This document shows, piece after piece, positions 50,300 through 58,940 of a DNA stretch of 64,000 nucleotides. The DNA is taken from positions 2,728,001 to 2,792,000 of the forward strand of contig NZ_CP140255.1 of the NCBI RefSeq assembly GCF_034479615.1. Reading direction: 5' to 3'. Positions within the stretch are counted from its first letter, which is position 1. Every line of letters starts with the position of its first letter. Under the pieces are notes generated by a model. The model worked only from the letters and a program-made list of their open reading frames with translations. It ran no database searches and had not been told where the DNA came from. This DNA comes from Vreelandella neptunia. Lineage in GTDB: Bacteria > Pseudomonadota > Gammaproteobacteria > Pseudomonadales > Halomonadaceae. The position numbers and the translations under genes are program-made.

Positions 50300-53200
50300 T
50301 TACGTCGATGCAGGGGGCAGTTGGTTCGCGGACTGCACTTTAACCGCCTCCCCCTGATCAGGGTGTAGCCACACATCCATCTGTTCAAACGCCACGCGTA
50401 CGCCCGCTTCGCGAAACAGCGCATCTACCCGGCAGTTGATTTCATCGGCGGCAAACAGTCGGTCAAGCAGATCGTTGACGAAAATACGCAGCTCAAAATT
50501 GAGGCTGTGCTGCCCATAGCTTAAACAGAAAACCTGCGGTTCTGGATCGGCTAGCACTCGGGGGTTTTCATCCGCCACCTGACGTAATAGCTGATGCACC
50601 TTGGCCATATCGGAGCCGTGGGCCACGCCGTAAGTGAGCACAACGCGGGTGATATTATCCGACAACGACCAGTTGATCAGTTGGTCGGTCACAAAGGTCT
50701 TATTGGGGATAATAATCTCTTTACGGTCGAAATCGGTCACGGTGGTCGCACGGATACGGATACGGCTGACGGTTCCGTGCAAATTGCCAATCGTGATGGT
50801 GTCACCAATGCGAATCGGACGCTCAAACAGGATGATTAAACCGGATATAAAGTTGGCAAAAATTTCCTGCAAGCCAAACCCCAACCCCACACTCAAGGCA
50901 GCGACCAGCCACTGCAGCTTGTCCCAGGAGACGCCCAGCGTCGAAAGCCCCATGACAATCCCCGTACCCACAATGGTGTAGGAGAGCAGCGAGCTAATGG
51001 CATAGGCGCTGCCCTGTTTCAATGACAGCCGGGATAGCACCATCACTTCCAACAGACCGGGTAAGTTGCCCGCCATAATAAAGGTAATAGCGACAATCAG
51101 CAGAGCAGCAAAGACATCGGAGATCGATAGAGCGTTATCGACCAGATCCCCTTCTTGCGCCTCCCACAATGACACGTTGTCCAAATAGCCGAGCACCGAG
51201 AGCAAGTCTGACCAGACCAAATAAAGCAGCGCACTGAAGCCAATCAACACAATCAACTTGGAAAGCCGCAGCGACTGGCTATTGATCTGGGCCATATCAA
51301 GCGGAGGCTCCTCCACGACTTCGAGGCCACCTTCCGCGCCCTCTTGCACCTGAGCGCGCCGGCGCGCCAGCGCACGGCGATAAGCAAGCCGCCGTGCGGC
51401 TACCGCAAGACTTCTTACCAAAGAGGCTTCTACCACGACCCATAGCCCCAGCAAGTAAAGGGTAATCGCGAACCGCCCCACTAAACGTAACGCGGTGTAT
51501 TCGTAACCCCAGACCACTAATCCCAGTAGGATCAGCGGCACCGAGGCCATCGCCAGCCCCAACAGCAAGCGAAACAGGTGCACGCCAAAAATGGGAATAT
51601 GCGCCAGTATCAGTTGCGCCAACCACCAGCTCATCGCTATCAAGCCAAACGCAAATAGCCCCAAGGCGACAGGGCGCATCGCTAGCGGCGTTTCCATCTC
51701 TCCGGACATCGCCGCAATGGCAATGACTGGCACCAAGGCGATGCCTAGCCCGCCTAACAGTTGGCGTAACCGGGCGTTGTACTGTGGCGACCAGGTAAAG
51801 TGGCGCTCGGCCACTCCATCGGCGACCAGTAGTCTGCGCCCCCAAGCGACGACGGCCCAGCTTAAGGCCAATTGAAGCAGCGCCGGGGCAACGCTATTAG
51901 CCAAGGAGCCAGCCGCCCCCTGCAGCCCAACGCCAATACCGGCTACTGCCAACGGGCCCGAGAGCGCCAGCAGCGCATTCAGCAGCACCGCCCTGGGTGT
52001 GTGCAGCTGGGTATCGCTCTTTAACCGACCTATCTGCGAATGCAGCGTGGCCAAGCGGGCCTTGATTTTGCGACGCAATCCCATTAGCACCAGACTCAAC
52101 ACCACTAGCGGGGCGCCTCTAAGCACTTCCCAGGAGAACCCTTGCCAGCGGGTGGGCAAAATGGCTCGCCACTCTCCTTCTTGCCATTCTAGCCGCAGGT
52201 TGCGCGGTAATTGGCGTACCCAATTTAGATCCAATGGCCGGCTGTTGGCGACCCAAAACAGCTGCTCATCGATGGTTTTGCGTAACTCAATAGTCGTCGA
52301 TACCAACTGCTGCTGGTTGAGCTGCAGCTCAATCGCCGCACTTAATAAACTGCCGTAAGACTGCTCCAACTGCTCGACCAGTTCACGACGGGATTGATAA
52401 AGCTGCGAAAGTGAATCTACCAATCCCGGGGTCGCCTCAATGCCCTCCTCAGCCAGCCGCGTGGCGGCATATTGTTCGCTTTGGCGCAGCTGATCACGCT
52501 GGCGAACTAAATCAAACTGTTTTAGGCGCAGGTCGGCAATTTCGTCCTGCAAATTTCGTGGGGCCGCCAAGGAAGGTAGTGACTTGCGCTGTTCGCGCAG
52601 AATACGCGACAGCAGTTGGCTGCCACGGATAGCCTCAATTTGCTCATTAAGACTACGCTGTAGCTGACGCACGTTCTCCAACTGCCGCTGGGCTTCAATG
52701 TTTTCCCGCACCACCGTGTTAGCACGGTCAGTTGCCCGCAGCAGCTCCAGGCTAAGTGTCTGATTGGTTTGCTGCGCTTGCACCACCACCGGATGCCCCG
52801 CAGCGATTAACGGATTATCCCTGGCGGCATCCGCAATGGCTTGTTCAGAGGCTAACCGACGCTGCCGATCAATCACCCCTTGCAGCATCGTTAGCTGCTG
52901 CTCTTGATAATCGATCTGCACCATCAGCGCATCGCGACGCTCCTGGGCTAATTCGCGCAGGCGGCTGTTAGCGCTTAGTTCGCGCTGATAAAAGCTCACT
53001 TCGCGTTCGGCCAGCGCCCGCTCAAGGCGTAATTGGATCAGCCGCGCATCGCTCAAGGCAGAAAGTTGACGATCCGCCAGCAAAGCCTCGCGCTCATCGT
53101 GCTGTCGGCGTAAACTCTCCGCACGTTGGAGGGTTTCCGCGATAGACTGCTGGGCCCGCTCTGGGAGTGTTTGGGCAGCCAACAGCTGCGAGTTCACTTC

Positions 53201-53665
53201 CGCCAGTTGGCTTTGCAACTGCTGTAGCTCGACCACCGCGTTGGTTTGCAACGCTTCCAGCTCATCGAGGGGACGGTCGCTCAAGTCGGCCACCGTCAGC
53301 TGCTGCGAAGCTTCTTCCGCTTCGCTCAAGTCGCGCTGTAGACGAGCTAGTATTTCAGGGGCTTGTTCTACCCGGGTGTCTAGTGCAGCAAGACGCTCTT
53401 CCACAGAGGCTAGCCGTTCATAAGCTTCGATGGCTGCTTCCAGAGCCTCTTTATCGCTGGCCTGCTGGGCGGTCAAGGGCTCCTCAAGGGCTTCTAACTG
53501 AGCAAGCCTTGATGCCAGTTCGGCCTGTTCGGGTACCCGTTCAAGCATATTCGACTGAAGCGCAGCGTGAGCTGGATTAATAGCAGCACTGCTAATGACG
53601 AGCAGTAGGAACAAACAGGTTATACTCCACTTACAGGCGCATCTCACCACGTTACGTATCAACAC
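50300..53665 (-). CDS. mscK: MscK-type mechanosensitive channel
   Basis: Large inner-membrane channel of the MscS superfamily. A signal peptide (LFLLLVISSAAINPAHA) leads a periplasmic coiled-coil region (to about residue 480), then about eleven hydrophobic helices and a C-terminal MscS core (GLGFGLQEIFANFISGLIILFERPIRIGD) with beta and C-terminal domains. Opening under hypo-osmotic shock is expected, apt for a halophile. The frame opens at 53797, but a GTG at 53665 preceded by GCGAGG gives the signal peptide and 1121 residues, equal to E. coli MscK. It diverges from pldA. Confidence 0.93.
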   Translation of the reverse strand: MLIRNVVRCACKWSITCLFLLLVISSAAINPAHAALQSNMLERVPEQAELASRLAQLEALEEPLTAQQASDKEALEAAIEAYERLASVEERLAALDTRVEQAPEILARLQRDLSEAEEASQQLTVADLSDRPLDELEALQTNAVVELQQLQSQLAEVNSQLLAAQTLPERAQQSIAETLQRAESLRRQHDEREALLADRQLSALSDARLIQLRLERALAEREVSFYQRELSANSRLRELAQERRDALMVQIDYQEQQLTMLQGVIDRQRRLASEQAIADAARDNPLIAAGHPVVVQAQQTNQTLSLELLRATDRANTVVRENIEAQRQLENVRQLQRSLNEQIEAIRGSQLLSRILREQRKSLPSLAAPRNLQDEIADLRLKQFDLVRQRDQLRQSEQYAATRLAEEGIEATPGLVDSLSQLYQSRRELVEQLEQSYGSLLSAAIELQLNQQQLVSTTIELRKTIDEQLFWVANSRPLDLNWVRQLPRNLRLEWQEGEWRAILPTRWQGFSWEVLRGAPLVVLSLVLMGLRRKIKARLATLHSQIGRLKSDTQLHTPRAVLLNALLALSGPLAVAGIGVGLQGAAGSLANSVAPALLQLALSWAVVAWGRRLLVADGVAERHFTWSPQYNARLRQLLGGLGIALVPVIAIAAMSGEMETPLAMRPVALGLFAFGLIAMSWWLAQLILAHIPIFGVHLFRLLLGLAMASVPLILLGLVVWGYEYTALRLVGRFAITLYLLGLWVVVEASLVRSLAVAARRLAYRRALARRRAQVQEGAEGGLEVVEEPPLDMAQINSQSLRLSKLIVLIGFSALLYLVWSDLLSVLGYLDNVSLWEAQEGDLVDNALSISDVFAALLIVAITFIMAGNLPGLLEVMVLSRLSLKQGSAYAISSLLSYTIVGTGIVMGLSTLGVSWDKLQWLVAALSVGLGFGLQEIFANFISGLIILFERPIRIGDTITIGNLHGTVSRIRIRATTVTDFDRKEIIIPNKTFVTDQLINWSLSDNITRVVLTYGVAHGSDMAKVHQLLRQVADENPRVLADPEPQVFCLSYGQHSLNFELRIFVNDLLDRLFAADEINCRVDALFREAGVRVAFEQMDVWLHPDQGEAVKVQSANQLPPAST

Positions 53666-53829
53666 GTTACTTAGGGCCTCGCTGACATCAAATGCTCCGC
53701 AGAGACGGAGAATGAGGTTATTGTCAGGCGTTCTGATGGTCAGCGCAATCAGAGGTGTTGACTTCCGCAGGCGGCGTGATAGAAACAAGCTTGGCATTTG
53801 CCTATTCCTTCATTTTGCGAGTCACCTTG

Positions 53830-54861
53830 ATGGTCACCCGAAAACTGCCGTTGACGAAATTTATTGTTCTGCTGAGCCTTGCAACGTTTAGTGTGAATGC
53901 CGTTGCCGAGTCTCAACAAGAGATTGAGGCGCGTATCCGAGCCCTCAACGCCGAGCTGTATGATCTGCATCAGCAGTTGCAGCAGATAGAAAATCCCGAA
54001 GAAGCTGCACTAGGTTTACCGTTTGAACAGTTGCCTGAAGAAGCTGCCCGGGAGGATTTGAGCGAGCGCCGTGAACTTGAACAGGAATCAAGCCGAAACC
54101 CGTTTTCAATCACCACCCACCGCACCAACTACCTATTTCCGGTTAGCTTTAATACCAACCAGAACCGTGAAAGCTTCCGCAATATCTCTGACGATGGCGA
54201 AGTGAGTGATGTGGAACTAAAATTCCAGTTCAGCGCCAAGGTTAATCTGGCTGAGCAGGTATTCGGTAACTACGGCGACGTCTACTTTGGCTACACCCAG
54301 CGCAGCTGGTGGCAGGCTTATAATACCGACGCCTCATCACCCTTTCGGGAAACCAATTACGAGCCTGAAATCTTTGTAGACTTTGACAATGCCTGGGGTG
54401 TACTGGGCTGGGTAAATACCCGTAACCGAATCTCCCTTAACCATCAATCGAATGGTCGCTCAGATCCGCTCTCACGCAGTTGGAACCGAGTGTATCTTGA
54501 AAGCACCTTTCAACGTGGCGACTGGGCGTTCACCCTGGCACCCCATTGGCGTGTACCCGAATCCGAAGAGAATGACGACAACCCGGATATCGAACGCTAT
54601 ATGGGATACGGCGATATTCGCCTCGCCAAGCGCCTCAATAATAACCATGAAGTGAGCGGCCAGTTACGCGGCAACCCCAGCGCAGGCAATATAGGCACCC
54701 AGATTGATTACAGCTGGCCCGCTTTCAACAGCTTGCGGGCGCACGTACAGTACTACTACGGATATGGTGAAAGCATGATCGATTACGATCATCGTGTGCA
54801 CCGGTTAAGCCTTGGATTTAGTTTAAATCCCTTATTTAGTGCCACAGGGCTGAACCGATAG
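53830..54861 (+). CDS. pldA: Outer membrane phospholipase A
   Basis: Beta-barrel phospholipase (OMPLA) that hydrolyses phospholipids misplaced in the outer leaflet. The catalytic triad is in NHQSNGRSD (His205, Ser207) and SWNR (Asn219), in the strict family motif. A signal peptide (FIVLLSLATFSVNAVAES) is followed by an acidic coiled-coil-like stretch and the barrel from about residue 85. The ATG at 53830 is the best signal-peptide start; an ATG-free extension to 53755 is ignored. 343 residues. Confidence 0.94.
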   Translation: MVTRKLPLTKFIVLLSLATFSVNAVAESQQEIEARIRALNAELYDLHQQLQQIENPEEAALGLPFEQLPEEAAREDLSERRELEQESSRNPFSITTHRTNYLFPVSFNTNQNRESFRNISDDGEVSDVELKFQFSAKVNLAEQVFGNYGDVYFGYTQRSWWQAYNTDASSPFRETNYEPEIFVDFDNAWGVLGWVNTRNRISLNHQSNGRSDPLSRSWNRVYLESTFQRGDWAFTLAPHWRVPESEENDDNPDIERYMGYGDIRLAKRLNNNHEVSGQLRGNPSAGNIGTQIDYSWPAFNSLRAHVQYYYGYGESMIDYDHRVHRLSLGFSLNPLFSATGLNR

Positions 54862-54926
54862 ACGCATTTGCTTGTCTGTTGCTAGGTGGCTGCTATGCTT
54901 GTGCTTGTAGTCAGTAGCTAAACACT

Positions 54927-54952
54927 GTAACTAATAGGTAAGTAACTAGTAG
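54927..54952. repeat. Short direct repeat before the DUF883 gene
   Basis: GTAACTAATAG (54927-54937) and GTAACTAGTAG (54942-54952) are 15 bp apart in a stretch dominated by TAGTA/TAACT words. It lies in the leader or promoter of the DUF883 operon. No binding protein is known. Confidence 0.4.
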
Positions 54953-54990
54953 TTAGTAGCCCAATCATTCACTCGTCAAAGGAAGACTCC

Positions 54991-55323
54991 ATGGCTAAAC
55001 GTCAACCCACTTACTCTACTCAAGCCGATCAACTCAAAGATGATCTGCGTCACTTGAGTGAAACCGTTGAAGAGCTGGTCAACGCGACCGCTAAAGATGC
55101 CAGCGGAGAGATGAACGATCTTCGTACTCGCGCCGAACGCCGTTTAAAGGACACCCGTGCACGCCTTGAGGCCCGTGGCGAGCGCATTTATGACGAAACT
55201 CGCGACTCGCTGACTCACCAGGCCGATGCCTGTGACCGTTATGTCCATGAAAACCCCTGGACAAGCATAGGTATTGGTGCCGCAGCAGGTATGGTTGTGG
55301 GTATGCTGCTCGGTCGTCGCTAA
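54991..55323 (+). CDS. DUF883 family protein (ElaB/YqjD-like)
   Basis: A 110-residue protein of the ElaB/YqjD/YgaM family. The N-terminal two thirds form an amphipathic helix/coiled coil (DDLRHLSETVEELVNATAKDASGEMNDLRTRAERR). The C-terminus has VHENPWTSIGIGAAAGMVVGMLLGRR, a membrane-anchoring segment. E. coli relatives tether ribosomes to the membrane in stationary phase. AAAGGAAGACTCC precedes the ATG. It overlaps the next gene by one base, forming an operon of three. Confidence 0.92.
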   Translation: MAKRQPTYSTQADQLKDDLRHLSETVEELVNATAKDASGEMNDLRTRAERRLKDTRARLEARGERIYDETRDSLTHQADACDRYVHENPWTSIGIGAAAGMVVGMLLGRR

Positions 55324-55727
55324 TGGCTTTGGGTCCCACCCAACGCGTCTTCTCTGCCGCCAAACGCTTATTGAAATCGCTGATTGCTAATAGCGAAACC
55401 CGCCTGCGTTTGGCGGTGTTTGAGTTAGAGGAGGAGCGTGCACGCTTACTGGTGCTACTGCTGCTGGCAGGAGCAAGCTTACTGCTACTCTTATTAGGTA
55501 TTGCCACACTGACGGCACTGGTCGTCGTTCTATTCTGGGATACCTATCGCTTAACGGCCATTGCCATCAGCGCTGGTGCGTTGATCGGTGCCAGTTTGTT
55601 ACTCGCGGTTATTGCGATTCGTCAGTCCAAGCAACACTCTCTGTTAAAAGAAACACTCAAACAGCTTGCTGCTGATCGAGCACTGCTTGAGGAGCCAAGT
55701 GATGAAACCATCCGCAGACACCGCTAA
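55323..55727 (+). CDS. Phage holin family / YqjE-like membrane protein
   Basis: 134-residue membrane protein of the holin superfamily 6 (YqjE). Two membrane helices (about 42-72 and 75-105: LLVLLLLAGASLLLLLLGIATLTALVVVLF, then ISAGALIGASLLLAVIAI) follow a short charged N-terminus. Start overlaps the DUF883 stop (TAATG). Despite the name it is a chromosomal stress-membrane gene, not evidence of prophage. Confidence 0.9.
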   Translation: MALGPTQRVFSAAKRLLKSLIANSETRLRLAVFELEEERARLLVLLLLAGASLLLLLLGIATLTALVVVLFWDTYRLTAIAISAGALIGASLLLAVIAIRQSKQHSLLKETLKQLAADRALLEEPSDETIRRHR

Positions 55728-56013
55728 GCCACCAACAAAACCGCTCAGCCGTGCTGAGCGCAAAGCGCTACTGTTAGCCGAGCTTGAGCAGCAGCGCGTG
55801 GATATTTTGGTCGATAGCGAATTTTTACAGCAGGCCGCTTCACCACTGGATAGAAACTGGCAAAGCTTCAAGCTGCCTCTCTACGCAGTTGGCGGCTTTG
55901 CCGCATTTAAGCTGATGCGCCATCCAGGTGGTGCAATGGCGGCAGGCAGAAAAGCGCTTGCGGGCTATATGCTACTCAAGAAACTTAAATTATTAGCCAA
56001 AGTGGCTAGTTAA
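55702..56013 (+). CDS. YqjK-like small protein
   Basis: Third gene of the DUF883-YqjE set. The ATG at 55702 follows GAGGAG and overlaps the yqjE-like 3' end by 26 bp, giving 103 residues. The N-terminal LSRAERKALLLAELEQQRVDILVDSEFLQ helix is charged, and a moderately hydrophobic segment (LPLYAVGGFAAFKLM) with a basic end follows. Matches YqjK by position and pattern; similarity is weak and the role is unknown. Confidence 0.78.
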   Translation: MKPSADTAKPPTKPLSRAERKALLLAELEQQRVDILVDSEFLQQAASPLDRNWQSFKLPLYAVGGFAAFKLMRHPGGAMAAGRKALAGYMLLKKLKLLAKVAS

Positions 56014-56099
56014 TTTTATTAATCTACCTTACTTGCTGTCAGGCTTTATCTAAAAAGGCTGCGAGCGAAGGCTAGGCTACCAGCTTGATAGTAGCTCCG

Positions 56100-56211
56100 G
56101 TAGGAGGCAGCTTTAGCTCGCGACCACTCAAGCTCTCAGCCTTATGGAACTAAGGGGTGACTAGGGCACCCTTCGTCGAAGTGTCGAACCGCCGCTAAAG
56201 CGGCCTTCCAC
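56100..56211. repeat. REP/REPIN-like palindromic element, copy C
   Basis: Bounded by GTAGGAGG and CCTTCCAC with the AGCTTTAGCTCGCGACC head and TCGTCGAAGTGTCGAACC in the right half. Together with the 23-bp leader at 56079-56101 that recurs at 56213-56235 it forms a 134-bp tandem unit with copy D. It lies downstream of the DUF883 operon in a 524-bp gene-free stretch (56014-56537). Confidence 0.8.
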
Positions 56212-56233
56212 CACCAGCTTGATAGTAGCTCCG

Positions 56234-56330
56234 GTGGGAGGGAGCTTTAGCTCGCGAATGTTCAGGCTACCAGCATGATGAAGCTAAGGGGTGCTTGCAG
56301 CACCCTTCGCCCGCTGAAGCGGCCTCCCAC
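56234..56330. repeat. REP/REPIN-like palindromic element, copy D
   Basis: Bounded by exact inverted ends GTGGGAGG and CCTCCCAC, with head AGCTTTAGCTCGCGAA and right half CACCCTTCGCCCGCTGAAGC. Intact copy in the middle of the array. Confidence 0.85.
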
Positions 56331-56333
56331 AAT

Positions 56334-56402
56334 AGCTCTCAGCCTTATGGAACTAAGGGGTGCCTATAGGGCACCCTTCGCCCGCTGGAAGCGGCCTCCT
56401 AC
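56334..56402. repeat. REP/REPIN-like element, right half only, copy E
   Basis: A 29-nt segment (56334-56362) repeats 56131-56159 of copy C exactly, followed by CACCCTTCGCCCGCTGGAAG and CCTCCTAC. The left head is missing. It marks a partial duplication at the array end; no gene lies between here and 56538. Confidence 0.75.
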
Positions 56403-56537
56403 AATATACAGCTTACTTAGTGATATTAGCCTGAATAGTGGGTCTGATGATGGCTAAAGACTAGTCAACCTGCATAAGCTAACGAATAGCCATTTTTAAC
56501 GACGTATGGTCAAGCGCAGCTAGTTTTCAGGCAAAGC

Positions 56538-57722
56538 CTAGCAGGACTGCCCGCAGGCGACGCCGCTCGCCCACGCCCACTGAAAGTTATACCCGCCTAA
56601 CTCTCCCGTTACATCTAATACTTCTCCGATAAAGCGCAACTGCGGCAAGCCTTTAACCTCAAAGGTTTTGGACGAAATCGCATCGGTATTGACCCCGCCC
56701 ATGGTCACCTCTGCAGTACGCCAACCTTCTGTTCCCGCTGGCTTCAGTTGCCAGGCGTTGAGTCTTTGCGCCCACTCATCCAGTGCAGCATTAGCATACT
56801 GAGCCAGGGGCTGCGCCAAGTCATGGTCGGGATACCACTCCAGCAGTGCTTGCGCGAAGCGTTTCGGGAAGCGTTCGCCAAGCCATGTCGAGAGCTGACG
56901 CTTAGGCGTCTCTTGGCGTGCATAGCGCAGCGATTCCGCCACGTTTTCATTGGGCAGCAGATCAATATTAATGCTCTCCCCTGGCTGCCAAACGCTGGAT
57001 ATCTGCAGCATCGCCGGCCCAGACAAGCCACGATGGGTAAACAGCATAGGATCCACAAAGCGGCGACTGCCAGCACTAACGGCCACTGGTACACTCAAAC
57101 CAGAGAGCTCAGCTGCGCGCGCTTTCCAAGTATCGCTTAAGGTAAACGGCACCAGCCCGGGTCGCGTAGCGAATACCTCTAGACCAAATTGGCGGGCTAT
57201 GTCGTAGCCAAACCCTGTCGCGCCCATGCTCGGAATGGAAAGCCCACCGCTCGCGATGACGACCACCCCGGCATCGATTTTACCTATCGAAGTCGTTAGC
57301 CGCATGGCACTGCCCTGTTGCTCCACGCGGGTAACCTGGGTGCTGAGCCTGATTTCAGCCCCGGCCCATTCACACTCGGTCAGTAGCGTATGGACAATAT
57401 CTTTAGCCGAGGTTGCACAGAATAGCTGACCCGGCGTTTTCTCAACATGTTCAACGCCATGGCGCTCTACCAGCTCAACAAAGTGCTCAGGGCGGTAACG
57501 TTTGAGCGCCGAAATACAAAAGTAAGGATTTGAAGAGTAAAAGTGCTGTGGCGTTGTGCCAAGATTGGTAAAGTTGCAGCGGCCGCCCCCGGACATGAGA
57601 ATCTTCTTGCCCGCTTTGTTAGCATGATCAAGCACTAAGACCCGTTTTCCGGCATAGCCCGCTTGGGCTGCGCACATTAAACCAGCGGCGCCAGCACCGA
57701 TGATGACAACGTCATAGATCAT
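56538..57722 (-). CDS. NAD(P)/FAD-dependent oxidoreductase, BaiN/HI0933 family
   Basis: Flavoprotein of the YhiN/HI0933/BaiN family. The N-terminal FAD-binding IIGAGAAGLMCAAQAGYAG and the KKILMSGGGRCNFTN motif are diagnostic. The C-terminal half has AEVTMGGVNTDAISSKTFEVKGLPQLRFIGEVLDVTGELGGYNFQWAWASG, also FAD-contacting. Substrate is unknown. The ATG at 57722 gives MIYDVVIIGAG and 394 residues; the extension to 57770 is rejected. Confidence 0.92.
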   Translation of the reverse strand: MIYDVVIIGAGAAGLMCAAQAGYAGKRVLVLDHANKAGKKILMSGGGRCNFTNLGTTPQHFYSSNPYFCISALKRYRPEHFVELVERHGVEHVEKTPGQLFCATSAKDIVHTLLTECEWAGAEIRLSTQVTRVEQQGSAMRLTTSIGKIDAGVVVIASGGLSIPSMGATGFGYDIARQFGLEVFATRPGLVPFTLSDTWKARAAELSGLSVPVAVSAGSRRFVDPMLFTHRGLSGPAMLQISSVWQPGESINIDLLPNENVAESLRYARQETPKRQLSTWLGERFPKRFAQALLEWYPDHDLAQPLAQYANAALDEWAQRLNAWQLKPAGTEGWRTAEVTMGGVNTDAISSKTFEVKGLPQLRFIGEVLDVTGELGGYNFQWAWASGVACGQSC

Positions 57723-57857
57723 AATGAACAGCTCATATTGAGGGCGACTCCCGCCGTAAAAGGCAGGCATTCTAACAGGGTCGCACTTAAAAATTATTAT
57801 ATAGCCAAATTACCCTATACAATAATTGTATAAATATTATCTAACGCTGAGAACCCT

Positions 57858-58940
57858 ATGCTTTTGCCCTTCCACCGACGACGGCTGTTGCGACTCACAC
57901 TCGTGCCTCTCACCCTTCTACTTTCCTGCGTGGCGTTGGCCCAATCAGCGCCATCAGTCATCGGCACCCGCGCGATCGTGACAACCTGGTCGGATCCACT
58001 AGAAGCCTTGGGTACCCTTCGTGCCGATGAGAGCGTCACGCTATCGACTACCGTCACGGACATCGTTGCCGAGATCAATTTCCGTGACGGCGAGCAGGTC
58101 GAAGAGGGGCAACTGCTTATTCGTCTGGAGGATGCCGAAGAGCAGGCGCAGTTGAGGGCGTCCCAGGCACTTCGCGAAGAGCGGCGCAACGCTTCAAATC
58201 GCGCTTCCCAGCTACAAGAACGCAACCTGGCGGCCCGGGCCGATGTAGAAGATAGCCAATCACGACTGCGTCAGGCAGATGCCGATATACAAGCGATTGA
58301 AGCGGAGTTGGCCAATTACCAGATAAAAGCCCCCTTTAGTGGCCGTGTCGGCTTTCGCAATATCAGTGTTGGCGCCCTGGTCACCCCAGGCATGGATCTG
58401 GTGACGCTCGATAAATTGGATGTTATGCAGCTCGATTTCAGCGTTCCCGAAGTATTTCTTGGCCGCCTCTCGCCAGGCTTGATGCTCAACGCCACGACTG
58501 CCGCTTACCCTGACGCCCTCTTTAGCGGTGAAATTGCCACCATCGGCATACGGGTGGATCCAGTCACGCGCAGCGTAAGCGTCCGCGCTGATCTCGAGAA
58601 TACCGATGGCCGCCTGCGCCCTGGCATGCTGATGGAAGTGATCGTTCAACAGCGCGTACGCGATACGGTGGTTATCCCTGAGGCGGCCATAGAGCCTAGC
58701 GGTGACCGTCACTTCGTGATGTTAATTGAACAGAGTGAAGGCAGCACACGCTTGGCACGTCGCGAAGTAGCGATTGGCGAGCGTCGCAATGGCGAGGTGG
58801 AAATTCTCGAGGGACTCGCCGCCAACGATTTAATTGTCTTTCATGGCCTACAGCTAGCCCGTGATGGGCAGGAAGCCAGGTTAATTGGGATCGCTGATGA
58901 CGAGACCGGTATACGAGCGCTGTTGGAGGCCGACCGCTAA
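57858..58940 (+). CDS. RND efflux periplasmic adaptor subunit (second system)
   Basis: Membrane-fusion protein of the AcrA/MexE type, 360 residues. Signal peptide (LVPLTLLLSCVALAQS), then lipoyl halves (DIVAEINFRDGEQVEEGQLLIRLED and YQIKAPFSGRVGFRNISVGALV) around a helical hairpin (about 90-145). The final A overlaps the permease start (TAATG), showing a two-gene operon. No outer-membrane factor or regulator lies beside it. Confidence 0.93.
   Translation: MLLPFHRRRLLRLTLVPLTLLLSCVALAQSAPSVIGTRAIVTTWSDPLEALGTLRADESVTLSTTVTDIVAEINFRDGEQVEEGQLLIRLEDAEEQAQLRASQALREERRNASNRASQLQERNLAARADVEDSQSRLRQADADIQAIEAELANYQIKAPFSGRVGFRNISVGALVTPGMDLVTLDKLDVMQLDFSVPEVFLGRLSPGLMLNATTAAYPDALFSGEIATIGIRVDPVTRSVSVRADLENTDGRLRPGMLMEVIVQQRVRDTVVIPEAAIEPSGDRHFVMLIEQSEGSTRLARREVAIGERRNGEVEILEGLAANDLIVFHGLQLARDGQEARLIGIADDETGIRALLEADR

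Noticed and set aside
51297-51845. 182-codon minus-strand frame within mscK
   Set aside because: Same-strand alternative frame of the membrane region of the channel gene; composition typical of a shadow.
50300-53797. Longer mscK start overlapping pldA
   Set aside because: The GTG at 53665 gives a proper signal peptide and a length equal to E. coli MscK; the extension lies in the divergent promoter region.
55323-55727. Holin annotation suggesting a prophage
   Set aside because: The gene sits in a DUF883-YqjE-YqjK-type set with no other phage genes; the holin name is only a family label.
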